Assembly (NCBI RefSeq): GCF_900104695.1
Contig: NZ_FNSW01000002.1
Coordinates: 62,001 to 126,000, forward strand
DNA length: 64,000 nt
Direction: 5' to 3'
Source of the DNA: Paenibacillus sp. GP183
GTDB lineage: Bacteria; Bacillota; Bacilli; Paenibacillales; NBRC-103111
Shown piece after piece: positions 44,778 to 53,004 of this stretch (its first letter is position 1; every line of letters starts with the position of its first letter). Under the pieces are notes generated by a model, which saw nothing but the letters and a program-made list of their open reading frames with translations, was not told the origin of the DNA and did not search any database. Position numbers and translations under genes: made by a program.

Positions 44778-45296
44778 CACTATCATTCCCAAACTGTTTG
44801 CTAACAATGGTGTCACACCCTATTCTCTGCTTCATTCGTGCAGGTAGTTCCTCTTTACCTTCCACTTGATTCCGGACCCGCTCCTCTTGCGAATTAGTTA
44901 GTTCGTTTGTCTGTCTGGCCAACCCCCGCTTCCCTAGCTTGATACTACTTGGATCTGCTCCTTTTATTTCTCCCGCTCCTGCCTATAAGTACTTGACATC
45001 CCACTTCATTTCTGGCGATTTTACCCTTCTGACCGGTTTTTCCGCGCAGCGGCGGCCCCCCACCCTATCTATCTGCCTTCAACTTGATACGGATTTAGTT
45101 GAAGAGTAGGAACTTTTTACTAGGTACGCACCTAGCTAGATACGTATTTAGTTGAAGAGTTGTAAATCTGCTACTAGGTACAAGTCTTGCTCCACAGTCG
45201 CATTATGGTATAAAGGCGAAGGATAAAATCAGTGAAATCAGGTTGAAGTGTAGAGTATTGGTAAGAGCACTGTTAACAAACAGTTTGCATGTAGTG
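44778..45296. mobile_element. Candidate MITE-like element with imperfect terminal inverted repeats
   Basis: About 519 bases bounded by CACTA ... AAACTGTTTGCTAACAATGG on the left and its inverted counterpart GTTAACAAACAGTTT ... TAGTG on the right (core 14 of 15 positions matching, about 38 bases overall). Inside is a stretch open for some 60 codons on the minus strand (LGKRGLARQTNELTNSQEER and so on, ending at about 44772) without a start. Two direct repeats, GATACGnATTTAGTTGAAGA, lie at about 45087 and 45140. No transposase is inside, so it would be non-autonomous. Confidence 0.4.
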
Positions 45297-45451
45297 GTGT
45301 TTAGGCGCTTTATGTGCTATGATAGCAGATATTGGGGTATTTATACCCTATGATTGCCTTGTGCCGGCTAAGATCGGATTTCTAGAGCTCTTGGCAAAAC
45401 ATTTGCTTTAATTCGATCATTACGGTATGACATTTGTTAGGAGGTGAAAAC

Positions 45452-45850
45452 TTGAATCCTAAGAAACTTATAGCTAAAACCGATACGTTAGGTAATATTG
45501 TGAAGGTGCAAGAGATTATTGAATACATCATCCTTGCTGAATTGATGACCAAAGGTGCCACTTATCTTCAAGACTTAGAGCAGCGCATCATTGCCTATTT
45601 GGATGGAGTTGGCGCTAATACCGGTTATTTATCGCAGCGGACAACCAAAATGATTGCCACTGGTAAGATTGAGCGTATTGGAACTGATCCTCAACATCGG
45701 TCAAGGCAGCTGCTTCGCATTACACCAGAAGGCATTGATTACTTGAAGAAAGTCATGGTTGACGCTTCACATCGGGTTAGTCTCGCAAAGAAAACATATT
45801 CAGCATTTGAAACCTATATGGACAAGTTCAATAAAATGCCATTGATTTAA
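45452..45850 (+). CDS. Winged-helix DNA-binding protein, first gene of a three-gene unit
   Basis: 132 residues from TTG 45452 behind TAGGAGGTGAAAAC; an upstream TTG at 45434 overlaps the site. It is helical with a winged-helix pattern: KVQEIIEYIILAELMTKGAT followed by the recognition region TGYLSQRTTKMIATGKIERI and a wing LLRITPEGIDYLKK. It resembles PadR/MarR-sized regulators but no family is certain. It is separated by 13 bases from the next gene and probably regulates or accompanies it. Confidence 0.6.
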   Translation: MNPKKLIAKTDTLGNIVKVQEIIEYIILAELMTKGATYLQDLEQRIIAYLDGVGANTGYLSQRTTKMIATGKIERIGTDPQHRSRQLLRITPEGIDYLKKVMVDASHRVSLAKKTYSAFETYMDKFNKMPLI

Positions 45851-45863
45851 GGAGATTACACGT

Positions 45864-46232
45864 ATGCTATTTACAGGGAAAGAAATTTGTTCCGACGCTG
45901 ACTTGTTCAATTGCATCCTCTTTTCTACTCCTGTTGAAATCCGGATGGATGGTGCTCTGGAAACCTCTACAGTTGTCATTAACGATTATAACGACGAAAT
46001 CATATTTGTTGACGGGGCTTACTACTTCCGCTTCAACATCGAAATATTACGTAAAGAAGTAAGCAGCGATGCCGATCTCCATAACTGCATTCTTTTTCAA
46101 ACACCCGTTTATATTTGGTCTGATGCGCTAGATGTTCCAATTAGAGCAATAATTACTTCCTATTCGGAGAAGATCATTCATGTGGGTGTTCAGTTCTATT
46201 CCCGCAGCGATATCCAAATAATTGTCGCTTGA
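45864..46232 (+). CDS. Protein of two tandem about 55-residue repeats
   Basis: 122 residues from ATG 45864 behind AAGGAGATTACACGT. The protein is an internal duplication: residues 9-60 (SDADLFNCILFSTPVEI...YYFRFNIEI) and 68-119 (SDADLHNCILFQTPVYI...QFYSRSDIQI) align along their length. Each half is a small beta-rich unit with a conserved DADLxNCILFxTPVxI start. I do not recognise the family. It lies between a winged-helix gene and a Rad52-like gene in one operon. Confidence 0.6.
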   Translation: MLFTGKEICSDADLFNCILFSTPVEIRMDGALETSTVVINDYNDEIIFVDGAYYFRFNIEILRKEVSSDADLHNCILFQTPVYIWSDALDVPIRAIITSYSEKIIHVGVQFYSRSDIQIIVA

Positions 46233-46250
46233 GGAAAGGAGAAGCTTTCC

Positions 46251-46862
46251 ATGCCAAAAGAGTATGCTGAAATCATTAAAGAACTGAAGGCTGTTTTCCC
46301 AAAGGGGACTGTGCAGAAAAATCGCTATATCCCTCATCAAGTCTATGTGGACAGGTTAGAGGCAGCAGCAGAAAGCCAGTGGAACAAAGAGGTACGAGAA
46401 CTTGAAATTCGTCCTGATCTGGGATTTGTGAAAGCCGTCGTCCGTGTAACAATCGCGGATCATCACCGAGAAGGTGTGGGATTTGAGACAATCGAGAAAG
46501 ATACTGGAGGACAACTAAGAACGGAGAATGCCGTAGATTTAGCCGTGGCAAGAGCCTTTGTTTCCGCAATTGATGATTGGCAGGTTGGCTGGCTTGATCT
46601 AGCCATTGAAGCAAGCCGTGATTGGGCAAACAACCCAGGTATCACCTTGCTGCAGGGAGCTTTAAAGAATAAAGGCATTTCCGGCATTGGAGCGGGTAAA
46701 GATAAAACGAGCAGCGCGAAAGTTAGCCATAGAGTATGTAAGATTTGCGAAAATGCACTGTCTGAAGAAGACATCTCTATCCTAAAACGGATCCCCAATC
46801 AGAACATCGATTATTGTAATAAGCACCTACCCTCCCATCGACGTGAAAAAATAAGAACCTAA
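46251..46862 (+). CDS. Rad52-like single-strand annealing protein (putative)
   Basis: 203 residues from ATG 46251 behind GAGGAAAGGAGAAGC. The N-terminal two thirds follow the Rad52/Mgm101 pattern: IIKELKAVFPKGTVQKNRYI, then PHQVYVDRLEAAAESQWNKE, ELEIRPDLGFVKAVVRVTI, EGVGFETI, and AVDLAVARAFVSAIDDWQVG. The C-terminus has a Cys/His cluster (CKICENAL...IDYCNKHLP) that could bind zinc. Such proteins anneal complementary strands in plasmid or phage recombination. The call rests on remembered family pattern. A bidirectional terminator follows. Confidence 0.5.
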   Translation: MPKEYAEIIKELKAVFPKGTVQKNRYIPHQVYVDRLEAAAESQWNKEVRELEIRPDLGFVKAVVRVTIADHHREGVGFETIEKDTGGQLRTENAVDLAVARAFVSAIDDWQVGWLDLAIEASRDWANNPGITLLQGALKNKGISGIGAGKDKTSSAKVSHRVCKICENALSEEDISILKRIPNQNIDYCNKHLPSHRREKIRT

Positions 46863-46895
46863 GCGGGACTCACTCGCAAAGGTTCTTATTTTTTC
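46846..46895. terminator. Bidirectional terminator between convergent genes
   Basis: The stem AAAAAATAAGAACCT / AGGTTCTTATTTTTT overlaps the ends of both convergent genes. Confidence 0.85.
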
Positions 46896-47845
46896 TCTTC
46901 ATATAGCTGTAGTTCTTTGGCCAACAAAGCATTTACGATCTCATCAAAATTACGTCCGGATTCATCTGACATTTTTTTAATACGCTCATGGACATTCTTT
47001 ATATAGTTCGTTGATCTAGTGACCACTTCACCATCGAAATCAATGTATTCGCCGTTTAGGGATAAGTAACCTTCTTGCTTGTATGTCTCTAAAAGACGGA
47101 GATCATCTTTTGTGCCCTTCATTTTACCGAGTCGGCAGCGCACTTGATAGTTAGACTCTGTCTCAAATACTCGAATATTCTTTGTCCCGAAAGATTCAAT
47201 CATATGGGAAAGCAATTCATGTATGGGTGAATCGACATCCGACTTAGGAAATCCAAACAATATGAACCCCTTACGTCTTACATATGGCAGATCCAAACAT
47301 GGTTTTGATTGATGAATGTAATCTTTGGGTTCAATTATATAATGATTTTCGGTAAGTAAACGGACGGGATCTACGCTTACAACCACTACCTTTTGCCCTT
47401 TAAGGTTAAAAGAATCAAATAACCGCAGTCCATTGTCATAACAAGCAAGTTCTCGCCCGCTCTCCCTGATATTTGGTGTATGATCTCGTTTCTTCATAAC
47501 ATCTATTAGCGCAATACAATCCGCTTTTCTGAAAACCATCCGTTTCTGATCACCATAATCAATGATTTGGCATGGGATTTGCGGAGGATTGGCCTTTGCA
47601 AGCATACCTAAATACTCAGGAGTAATTCCAATTAATTTAGCCGCTTTGCTTCGGAAAAGTATATCTGAAGAAAACAACTTATTTACTCGTTCAAATTCTT
47701 CTAAAGCAAATCGATAACCACCATCACTCCTATGAGTGTCTGCATTGATAGGATTGATCATTCCTTTTTTTACCCATAGTCCGATGGTTTTTTCCGACTT
47801 TTTAAAATGGTCGGCAATTTCTCTCTGAGATAAATGCTCTGACAT
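46886..47845 (-). CDS. MerR-like HTH protein of unknown function, 319 residues
   Basis: The N-terminal helix-turn-helix is LSQREIADHFKKSEKTIGLW (residues 5-24), and a second HTH-like segment is FRSKAAKLIGITPEYLGMLA. A large C-terminal part (residues about 120-319) has VVVVSVDPVRLLTEN and RRKGFILFGFPKSDVDSP, of no recognised family, with a basic end KKMSDESGRNFDEIVNALLA like a ribbon-helix-helix segment. The combination suggests a plasmid partition, transfer or copy-control regulator. No ATPase partner is seen nearby. Confidence 0.5.
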   Translation of the reverse strand: MSEHLSQREIADHFKKSEKTIGLWVKKGMINPINADTHRSDGGYRFALEEFERVNKLFSSDILFRSKAAKLIGITPEYLGMLAKANPPQIPCQIIDYGDQKRMVFRKADCIALIDVMKKRDHTPNIRESGRELACYDNGLRLFDSFNLKGQKVVVVSVDPVRLLTENHYIIEPKDYIHQSKPCLDLPYVRRKGFILFGFPKSDVDSPIHELLSHMIESFGTKNIRVFETESNYQVRCRLGKMKGTKDDLRLLETYKQEGYLSLNGEYIDFDGEVVTRSTNYIKNVHERIKKMSDESGRNFDEIVNALLAKELQLYEEKK

Positions 47846-48110
47846 AAGACTACCCCTTACCGCATTAAATACCTATGATTATAGGAATATTGGACTATTC
47901 TTAAATATATCACATTGATAAATTTATTAACATATGTATTTACCAAATTGTACCATCACGATATTTTTCCACCGTTACTTGAATAAGGTTGCAGATAGAC
48001 TATGCTGTACTAAACTATACCTATTGTGCAGTAACTATCTAACTTTACAAAACTAATAACAAAAGCTTAGTAGGGAACGTGGTATGATTAAACTATGAAA
48101 GGAGTGAAAA

Positions 48111-48542
48111 ATGATGAAGAAACATCCATACTTCGGACATACGCTATCGCGAGACTTAAATCCTCAACAAATTCATCCGCTCTCTCTAAAAGCACCGATA
48201 GTTCATGTGAAGGCCGTCATAAAGAAAGTTGAAGTAGACGGCGAAAGTGCAGACGGTATGCACCAACATTTGTTAGTAAATCAAATAGTGGTGATTGAAA
48301 TCCGCGGTGCTGAAACTTCTCTTGTTTCAGATGAAGCATTTGTTGCCATTCGATACGGTGATGCTGAAGGTATACCTGGTAGGATTGCAGGCTTTGCCGA
48401 AGGACAACCGATTGAACTGCAAGGCGAATATATTGATGTAAATCATGCTCATAAAGGCGTAGGCAATCCTGGTGATTCTGTCATCCACTTTACTCATCAC
48501 CCTATAGGATTTGTTTTATATCAAGGTGTTCGATACGAATAA
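48111..48542 (+). CDS. DUF3465-like OB-fold protein
   Basis: 143 residues; ATG 48111 (or the next codon) behind GAAAGGAGTGAAAA. The central beta-rich part contains MHQHLLVNQIVVIEIRG, GQPIELQGEYID and the C-terminal DSVIHFTHHPIGF followed by VLYQGVRYE. This ending is the DUF3465 pattern (a small OB-like fold, function unknown). It has no signal peptide, unlike many relatives. Monocistronic. Confidence 0.55.
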   Translation: MMKKHPYFGHTLSRDLNPQQIHPLSLKAPIVHVKAVIKKVEVDGESADGMHQHLLVNQIVVIEIRGAETSLVSDEAFVAIRYGDAEGIPGRIAGFAEGQPIELQGEYIDVNHAHKGVGNPGDSVIHFTHHPIGFVLYQGVRYE

Positions 48543-48577
48543 GCTAATATTGTACAAACTTATGATTGGGATTACAA

Positions 48578-48609
48578 AGAAGGCAGGTCGCCATGGTACC
48601 TGCCTTCTT
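48578..48609 (+). terminator. Hairpin after the DUF3465-like gene
   Basis: GAAGGCAGGT / ACCTGCCTTC stem, 36 bases after the stop. No T-run follows, so it is a probable but not certain terminator. Confidence 0.5.
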
Positions 48610-48647
48610 ACTCATTCAACTATTGATCCCTGACGTATAAAAGAAAT

Positions 48648-48736
48648 CTGCAAGTTAACACAGAAGGCTCCCGATTGTTTTACTGGCAGCCTGCTTCTTC
48701 TTTATTGTTTCACTAACGTACCCGTTTAGCTGAAGC
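48648..48736 (-). repeat. Cassette-type repeat (copy 10)
   Basis: On the plus strand: degenerate box B CTGCAAGTTAACACAG, stem AAGGCT(CCC) / (GGC)AGCCT, box A CACTAACGTACCCGTTTAGC followed by TGAAG. It lies about 45 bases 3' of the DUF3291 gene. The CCCGTTTAG core equals the reconstructed target of the IS110 copies at 51 and 61 kb. Confidence 0.65.
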
Positions 48737-48778
48737 AAAGATATTTTGTTTCCAAATAACGTACTATCTCTCTGAATA

Positions 48779-49231
48779 CTATTCTTGTGGTGGAAATGGT
48801 CGGGTAAACGTAAATGCATTGGGGGTAGGTCCCTGTAATTTGAGTAATTCCAACTTTTCTTTAGCTGATTTCAACTTTGGTATTTGACCTTTTGGAACCC
48901 ACCATAACGCTAATGAAGGAAAGTCCAACTTTTCAAACCAGTTTTTCCGTTTCTTGAATGCCTCAACATGATCACCGAAGTAAACATACGCCTTTAGCGA
49001 TTCCAAAGACTCCCATACTGACATATTAACGATAATAAGTGGATCGTCGAATACCTTTAATGCAGTTGCATCTCCATCTTCCGTTTGTAACCGCCATACA
49101 AATCCAGGGCTTTTATCAGCCAATTCATTAATGTAATCCAGTTGATCGACAAAACCTTTCATCGTGGGATGATCAAGTGGAGCAATCGCTTTTGCAATAT
49201 TAATCTGAGCCAACTGATACTCGTTAGTCAT
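48779..49231 (-). CDS. DUF3291 domain protein
   Basis: 150 residues from ATG 49231; GTG 49240 is an alternative. Typical features: YQLAQINIAKAIAPLDHPTM at the start, DQLDYINELADKSPGFVWRL with a conserved-type Arg/Leu, and the dimeric alpha-beta barrel core IIVNMSVWESLESLKAYVYF followed by LALWWVPKGQIP. The fold is that of small monooxygenase-like or heme-binding dimers; the substrate is unknown. A single-gene unit between two cassette-type repeats. Confidence 0.82.
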   Translation of the reverse strand: MTNEYQLAQINIAKAIAPLDHPTMKGFVDQLDYINELADKSPGFVWRLQTEDGDATALKVFDDPLIIVNMSVWESLESLKAYVYFGDHVEAFKKRKNWFEKLDFPSLALWWVPKGQIPKLKSAKEKLELLKLQGPTPNAFTFTRPFPPQE

Positions 49232-49320
49232 TAGTAACACCGTCCAGTTCTAATTTTATATAAAATTGATATCACCTGATAATATATCATTTTTGTTCAT
49301 ACCATGTTGCTATTGAATAA

Positions 49321-49398
49321 CCTACCCGTTTGTTCATTGAAAAAGCAGACAGCTGCAGCCATCTGCTCATATCACTATCGGTTCTCCGTTAATCAAAC
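49321..49398 (-). repeat. Cassette-type repeat (copy 11)
   Basis: On the plus strand: box B CCTACCCGTTTGTTCATTG, stem GCAGA / TCTGC with an inner AGCTGCA element, box A CACTATCGGTTCTCCGTTAA followed by TCAAAC. The stop codon (TGA) of the gene at 49393 lies inside box A. Confidence 0.68.
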
Positions 49399-49671
49399 TC
49401 GTACCCGATAGCTTTTTGCATAAGTTACAACTTCACTAAGATATTGGAAAGCCATGCTGGTATCCATTGCATTTGTAGAAATGGGGTTTCCTTCGCCCAT
49501 ATTTTTGAATCCACCATCTTCGCCCTGATAGCTACTCAAGACGTCAAGTAAAGTTTGAAGAGAACCGTTTTCGAAGTAAAATCGAAATAATTCTTGTTCC
49601 AGATCTCTCCCGTTTTTCATTAAATAATTATGGGCGGCTTCGAATTTTTCAAAAGAAAGTTTCAAAATCAA
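49393..49671 (-). pseudogene. N-terminal fragment of a prenyltransferase/terpenoid-cyclase-like toroid protein
   Basis: 92 codons. The content FEAAHNYLMKNGRDLEQELF, FENGSLQTLLDVLSSYQGED, GGFKNMGEG and MDTSMAFQYLSEV is the first repeat of alpha/alpha-toroid proteins found in Bacillales (usually about 270 residues or more). After 85 residues the frame departs and stops inside a cassette-type repeat. It is probably truncated by recombination at the repeat. No ribosome site is evident. Confidence 0.5.
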
Positions 49672-49752
49672 GTCACACCAATCTTGGATATCTTTTCCTC
49701 AAACTCTTCTACATAATTGCCCAAAACCCTTTATTTGCGTTCTGGAACTATG

Positions 49753-49772
49753 CTGCCCGTTAGCTGAGCCAT
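49753..49772 (-). repeat. Cassette-type repeat, box B only (copy 12)
   Basis: A clear CTGCCCGTTAGCTGAGCC. The stem and box A to its right are degraded (GGAGCCGCTGC remains at about 49796). It lies 3' of the cupin gene. Confidence 0.55.
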
Positions 49773-49852
49773 AGTCTCAGACATATGTACCAAAGGAGCC
49801 GCTGCGACATCTCTCTTCCGTCGTTCTTATGCACCAAAAGCCGGTATTTTGT

Positions 49853-50209
49853 TCAGGTGTTCATTATGATTGGATCAAGTGAATCAGATTCAATAACTAT
49901 AGCCATCATTCCAGATTCAGTACCGGACTCATGCCATTCACCGGCTATCCAGAAAGCAGCTTGCCCAGCTTTTATATTCATTTTGTGGTGATCTCCACTG
50001 CGAACCCATCCCTCGCCTTGAACTACGAGAAATAATTGATTGGTTGCAGTCTGATGGTAGCCTACGTTACCGTTAGCCCCCAAATACATACAACCAATAT
50101 GAAATGATCCAGTCTTTTCCGAAGTTATAATACGAGACATTATGAGGTTCGTACTATTGTATGCCCCAATCGCTCTACCTACTTCCTGATCAAATCTATA
50201 AATAACCAA
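49853..50209 (-). CDS. Small cupin-domain protein
   Basis: 118 residues from TTG 50209, which has GGAGGTG about 7 bases upstream. A single cupin barrel: motif 1-like NGNVGYHQTATNQLFLVVQG followed by EGWVRSGD, and motif 2-like FWIAGEWHESGTESGMMAIV. The metal ligands are partly conserved (His in GYHQ and GEWHES), but one His of motif 1 is replaced. It may bind a small molecule or metal; no enzyme activity can be assigned. A single-gene unit. Confidence 0.75.
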   Translation of the reverse strand: MVIYRFDQEVGRAIGAYNSTNLIMSRIITSEKTGSFHIGCMYLGANGNVGYHQTATNQLFLVVQGEGWVRSGDHHKMNIKAGQAAFWIAGEWHESGTESGMMAIVIESDSLDPIIMNT

Positions 50210-50254
50210 CGCACCACCTCCAAACATATATTTCGGTCCTTTTGTGAAGCTGTC

Positions 50255-50283
50255 GATTGAACTATCGTTTCCGTTAGTTCAAA
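50255..50283 (-). repeat. Cassette-type repeat, box A only (copy 13)
   Basis: TTGAACTATCGTTTCCGTTA then GTTCAA, with stem TTGAACTA / TAGTTCAA. No central stem or box B is present. It lies 3' of the phospholipase-like gene and 5' of the cupin gene. Confidence 0.7.
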
Positions 50284-50338
50284 CTTAAAAAACTACTGCA
50301 AATAATACTACGAAGTCTTAGACTAGTTTGAGTATGAC

Positions 50339-50983
50339 TTATTTATACCCTGTCCCTTCGAATAGTCGGGTTAGACGGCGTGAGGTATCTTTTATAAAAC
50401 TACGAACAGAGTCTTCAGTGATGTATTTTGGCTCAATACACGGCTCTTTTGAAGTGTCAGTATACCAATCAAGGGTTCTATGTTTCCATTTCTCCACTTC
50501 TTCTTCCGTTAAGATGTCATCTACCGAGATCGAGGGGCAGTTTTCCAGACTCTCCCAAGCTTGCGGTCTCCAAGGTTCCAGCCTAAATAAATTAAAATCG
50601 ATCTGATCTGTCTCCATATAATATAAAGTGCGAACGTTCTCAATTTGTTCATTGGCTATCTTCCTTTGAAAGTCACTGTAAACGGTATGAGACCAAATCA
50701 AATCAGTTAATACGTGCGAGATGTATCCTCTTGCGAACATAATCCATTGAGGGTCGGCAGGGAAAAGATCAACAAAGGGCCGCATCTTGTTGAAAAAGTC
50801 CTCTACTGTATAGTCTTCGTTGAAATCGAAATGTGTCCTGATTTTGTCTGCTCTATTCGTGTTCTCTCTCATATGAATGGCGTCTGGCGAAATACTCCCC
50901 AACAAAAATTTTGGATCAATTTCCGTGCCTCTTTGTTTAAAAATGTCTGCTGTAATACTCATATGTACCATAGGCAAAGGCAT
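50339..50983 (-). CDS. Zinc-dependent phospholipase C-like hydrolase
   Basis: 214 residues from ATG 50983 behind AAGGAGAGTCCAT; a start at 51037 is upstream of that site. Helical, with the metal-type pattern MPLPMVHMSI at the start, LLGSISPDAIHM (Asp and His) and ARGYISHVLTDLIWSHTVY (His, Asp, His). This spacing is that of the zinc-dependent phospholipase C / metal-dependent hydrolase superfamily. No signal peptide, so it is cytoplasmic. The substrate is unknown. Confidence 0.7.
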   Translation of the reverse strand: MPLPMVHMSITADIFKQRGTEIDPKFLLGSISPDAIHMRENTNRADKIRTHFDFNEDYTVEDFFNKMRPFVDLFPADPQWIMFARGYISHVLTDLIWSHTVYSDFQRKIANEQIENVRTLYYMETDQIDFNLFRLEPWRPQAWESLENCPSISVDDILTEEEVEKWKHRTLDWYTDTSKEPCIEPKYITEDSVRSFIKDTSRRLTRLFEGTGYK

Positions 50984-51102
50984 ATGGACTCTCCTTTTAT
51001 GTGATTTAAAGATATAACTGATTATATCTGGGCCCATTTATTGAGCTTTCGTGCCCACGTCCTGATATATTCTCGAAAAGCAAACAAATTCCTTTAATGT
51101 TA

Positions 51103-51168
51103 CTGCCCTTTACTTCAATAAGAAAAGAGGAGCTGCCACCAAGCAAGCTCCTCCACTATCGTACCCGT
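51103..51168 (-). repeat. Cassette-type repeat split by IS110 copy A (copy 14)
   Basis: Box B CTGCCCTTTACTTCAATAAG, stem GAGGAGCT / AGCTCCTC, then CACTATCGTACCCGT, where the IS begins. The box A remainder TTAGTTTAATG resumes at 52940. Joining the two sides gives CCCGTTTAG, as in intact copy 10. Confidence 0.78.
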
Positions 51169-51551
51169 CCCTCGGTTTTAAGGGATTATCTCACGTATGC
51201 TCACTCACTCGCAGGATTTCATTACCTTAGGATACAGTGATCGTTAGGGAAGTAAGCTGGTGAGAGCCCGCCGTTACATTTTGGGGCATGCGGGAATAGA
51301 AGAAATGGCTGGAGCATTTCCCCAAAGCCTTTTTCTACTGCACGCTTCCTCCACTATCTCCCTGGAAGTTCACCATCCCATGGCTCAACGGGTCTAGGCC
51401 CTTACATTCCATCGTCATACATGTCCAAGGTGTGGAGACCGATAGCGTTTAGCGGATGGGTCTGTGCCCTTATCGGATACGAACTCGGTCCTCCGTGCTT
51501 TCTTTGTTTGAAATCCTGCGAATGAGTCAATCTACGTGGCATTCAGATGTC
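51169..51551 (-). ncRNA. Candidate bridge-RNA region of IS110 copy A
   Basis: About 383 non-coding bases between the element end and the transposase stop, almost the same in copy B. Conservation of a long non-coding segment in two copies, on the 3' side as in IS1111-type elements, suggests the guide RNA lies here. The folding is not worked out. Confidence 0.4.
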
Positions 51552-52841
51552 TTACGCTGCTTCTGTAAAAAAGGGACTCGCTTTTTCGGGAGAAAACGTT
51601 TCTCCTCCTTGGACGATGCCGATCAGGATCCGAGCCAGTTTTCCAAGCAGTTTAAAGATCGACTGTTGTTTCTTCATTTTCTTAACTTGGACATTGTTTT
51701 CATGCAACTGTCGAAAGACGGGATTCGTTCCCACGAGGGTGATCGTAGCCAGATACATATATTTTCGTAGCTTCGCATCTCCCCGTTTGGAAAGCACGAT
51801 CTGCCCCTTGCGCTTGCCAGACATGCTTTCGGCCAGATTTAAGCCCGCTTTACGCAATAACTGACGTCCATGGGCATACTGTTTGAGGTCGCCTGCACCG
51901 GAGAGAATGGCCCCGATGAAGATCGGGCCAAGGCCTTTGACCGACCGTAATTGCTGGGCCATAGGAATTTCACCGAGAAGTGCCCGTACTTCCTGTTCAA
52001 TCTTCTCTAGTGTTTCAACGATACGCTCATACTCTTCCAATAACCGCTCTAAATCTTGCTTTGCTTCGCGCATAGCTGTCGTGTCTCCGACACTCTTCTT
52101 CGCTTGAGCGATGAGTTGCGCCGCTTTCTCCATTCCAGTTGTTCCGCCCGCTCGCTGCATATGCTGCTCTCTCCAACCGGTGATGACCTCCGATACGGAT
52201 AGAGATTCTAATTCTAGCGGAGAAGGGAAATGTTTGAGCGTAGCCAAGGATCGTGGGCAGGTCCAATCCTTGAAAACCGACGTGTATTCGGGAAACCGAA
52301 TGTCCAACCAACGGATGATCCGATTCTGCAGCCGGACGCTATGGGTCACCCAAAATTCCCGATCACTCATAATCGTACGCAACCTTTGGAACACGTTTGC
52401 CTGTCGAGTGTAATCGTAGTAGTATCCTCGACAGACGACGTCTGCGATGACAAGCGCGTCCTTGGGATCGCTCTTGGATGGACTGTTATCGCGGTTCTCC
52501 TTGTTTCGTTTGGTGGTGGCCGGGTTCACCAAGACGACGTTAAGGCCTTTGTTTGCAAGCCAATTCGCCAAGTTCCACCAATAATGTCCAGTGGGTTCCA
52601 TACCGATGATGACCGTCTTCAGTCGGTGTTTCTGTTGTAGTTCATCCATCCAACGTTGTAACTTTTCATAACCTTCAATTGCGTTTTTGAATGTGAGATG
52701 TCGCTTAGCAAGAACGATGCCTCGAAAGTTAGTGGCCTCTGCTACATGAATTTCCTTTGCCATGTCGATGCCTACAACGAGCTGAGTCGGGGAAATTCGT
52801 TCAATCCGTTGATTTTGTCCGTTGATTTGCTTAAACTTCAT
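51552..52841 (-). CDS. IS110-family transposase, copy A
   Basis: 429 residues from ATG 52841 behind AAAGGAGGCGCTCTT. DEDD catalytic residues lie in VVGIDMAKEIHVAE, IGMEPTGHYWWNLAN and KSDPKDALVIADVV. The transposase_20 domain has LRSVKGLGPIFIGAILSGAG and LRKAGLNLAESMSGKRKGQI with its Ser. Intact. It differs from the copy at 61252 by scattered substitutions only, so both derive from recent transposition of one element. Confidence 0.95.
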   Translation of the reverse strand: MKFKQINGQNQRIERISPTQLVVGIDMAKEIHVAEATNFRGIVLAKRHLTFKNAIEGYEKLQRWMDELQQKHRLKTVIIGMEPTGHYWWNLANWLANKGLNVVLVNPATTKRNKENRDNSPSKSDPKDALVIADVVCRGYYYDYTRQANVFQRLRTIMSDREFWVTHSVRLQNRIIRWLDIRFPEYTSVFKDWTCPRSLATLKHFPSPLELESLSVSEVITGWREQHMQRAGGTTGMEKAAQLIAQAKKSVGDTTAMREAKQDLERLLEEYERIVETLEKIEQEVRALLGEIPMAQQLRSVKGLGPIFIGAILSGAGDLKQYAHGRQLLRKAGLNLAESMSGKRKGQIVLSKRGDAKLRKYMYLATITLVGTNPVFRQLHENNVQVKKMKKQQSIFKLLGKLARILIGIVQGGETFSPEKASPFFTEAA

Positions 52842-53004
52842 AATAAGAGCGCCTCCTTTGATGGTGTTGTGGACAAACCCATCATAACCGAGGCGCTCCT
52901 TTTTTGACAAAGGCCATTTCTTAAGCTATACAGGAATGTTTAGTTTAATGATCTATCGATTCGTATTGTTGTTTTGGAGTTCTCATTGTGCGCCCCTCTC
53001 GTTA

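Larger units (their letters stand above)
51169..52939 (-). mobile_element. IS110-family element, copy A
   Basis: About 1.77 kb, near-identical to copy B (60867-62638). Ends were set by comparing both copies: left inner sequence CCCTCGGTTTTAAGGG, right inner sequence CATACAGGAATGT (copy A has TATACAGG). A GT dinucleotide is present at both junctions (51167-51168 and 52938-52939), as expected for an IS110-type core. It is inserted in box A of a cassette-type repeat. Confidence 0.85.

Noticed and set aside
44772-44990. Sixty-codon open stretch on the minus strand inside the candidate MITE
   Set aside because: No start codon and a stop just upstream; kept only as a note in the element entry, not called a gene.
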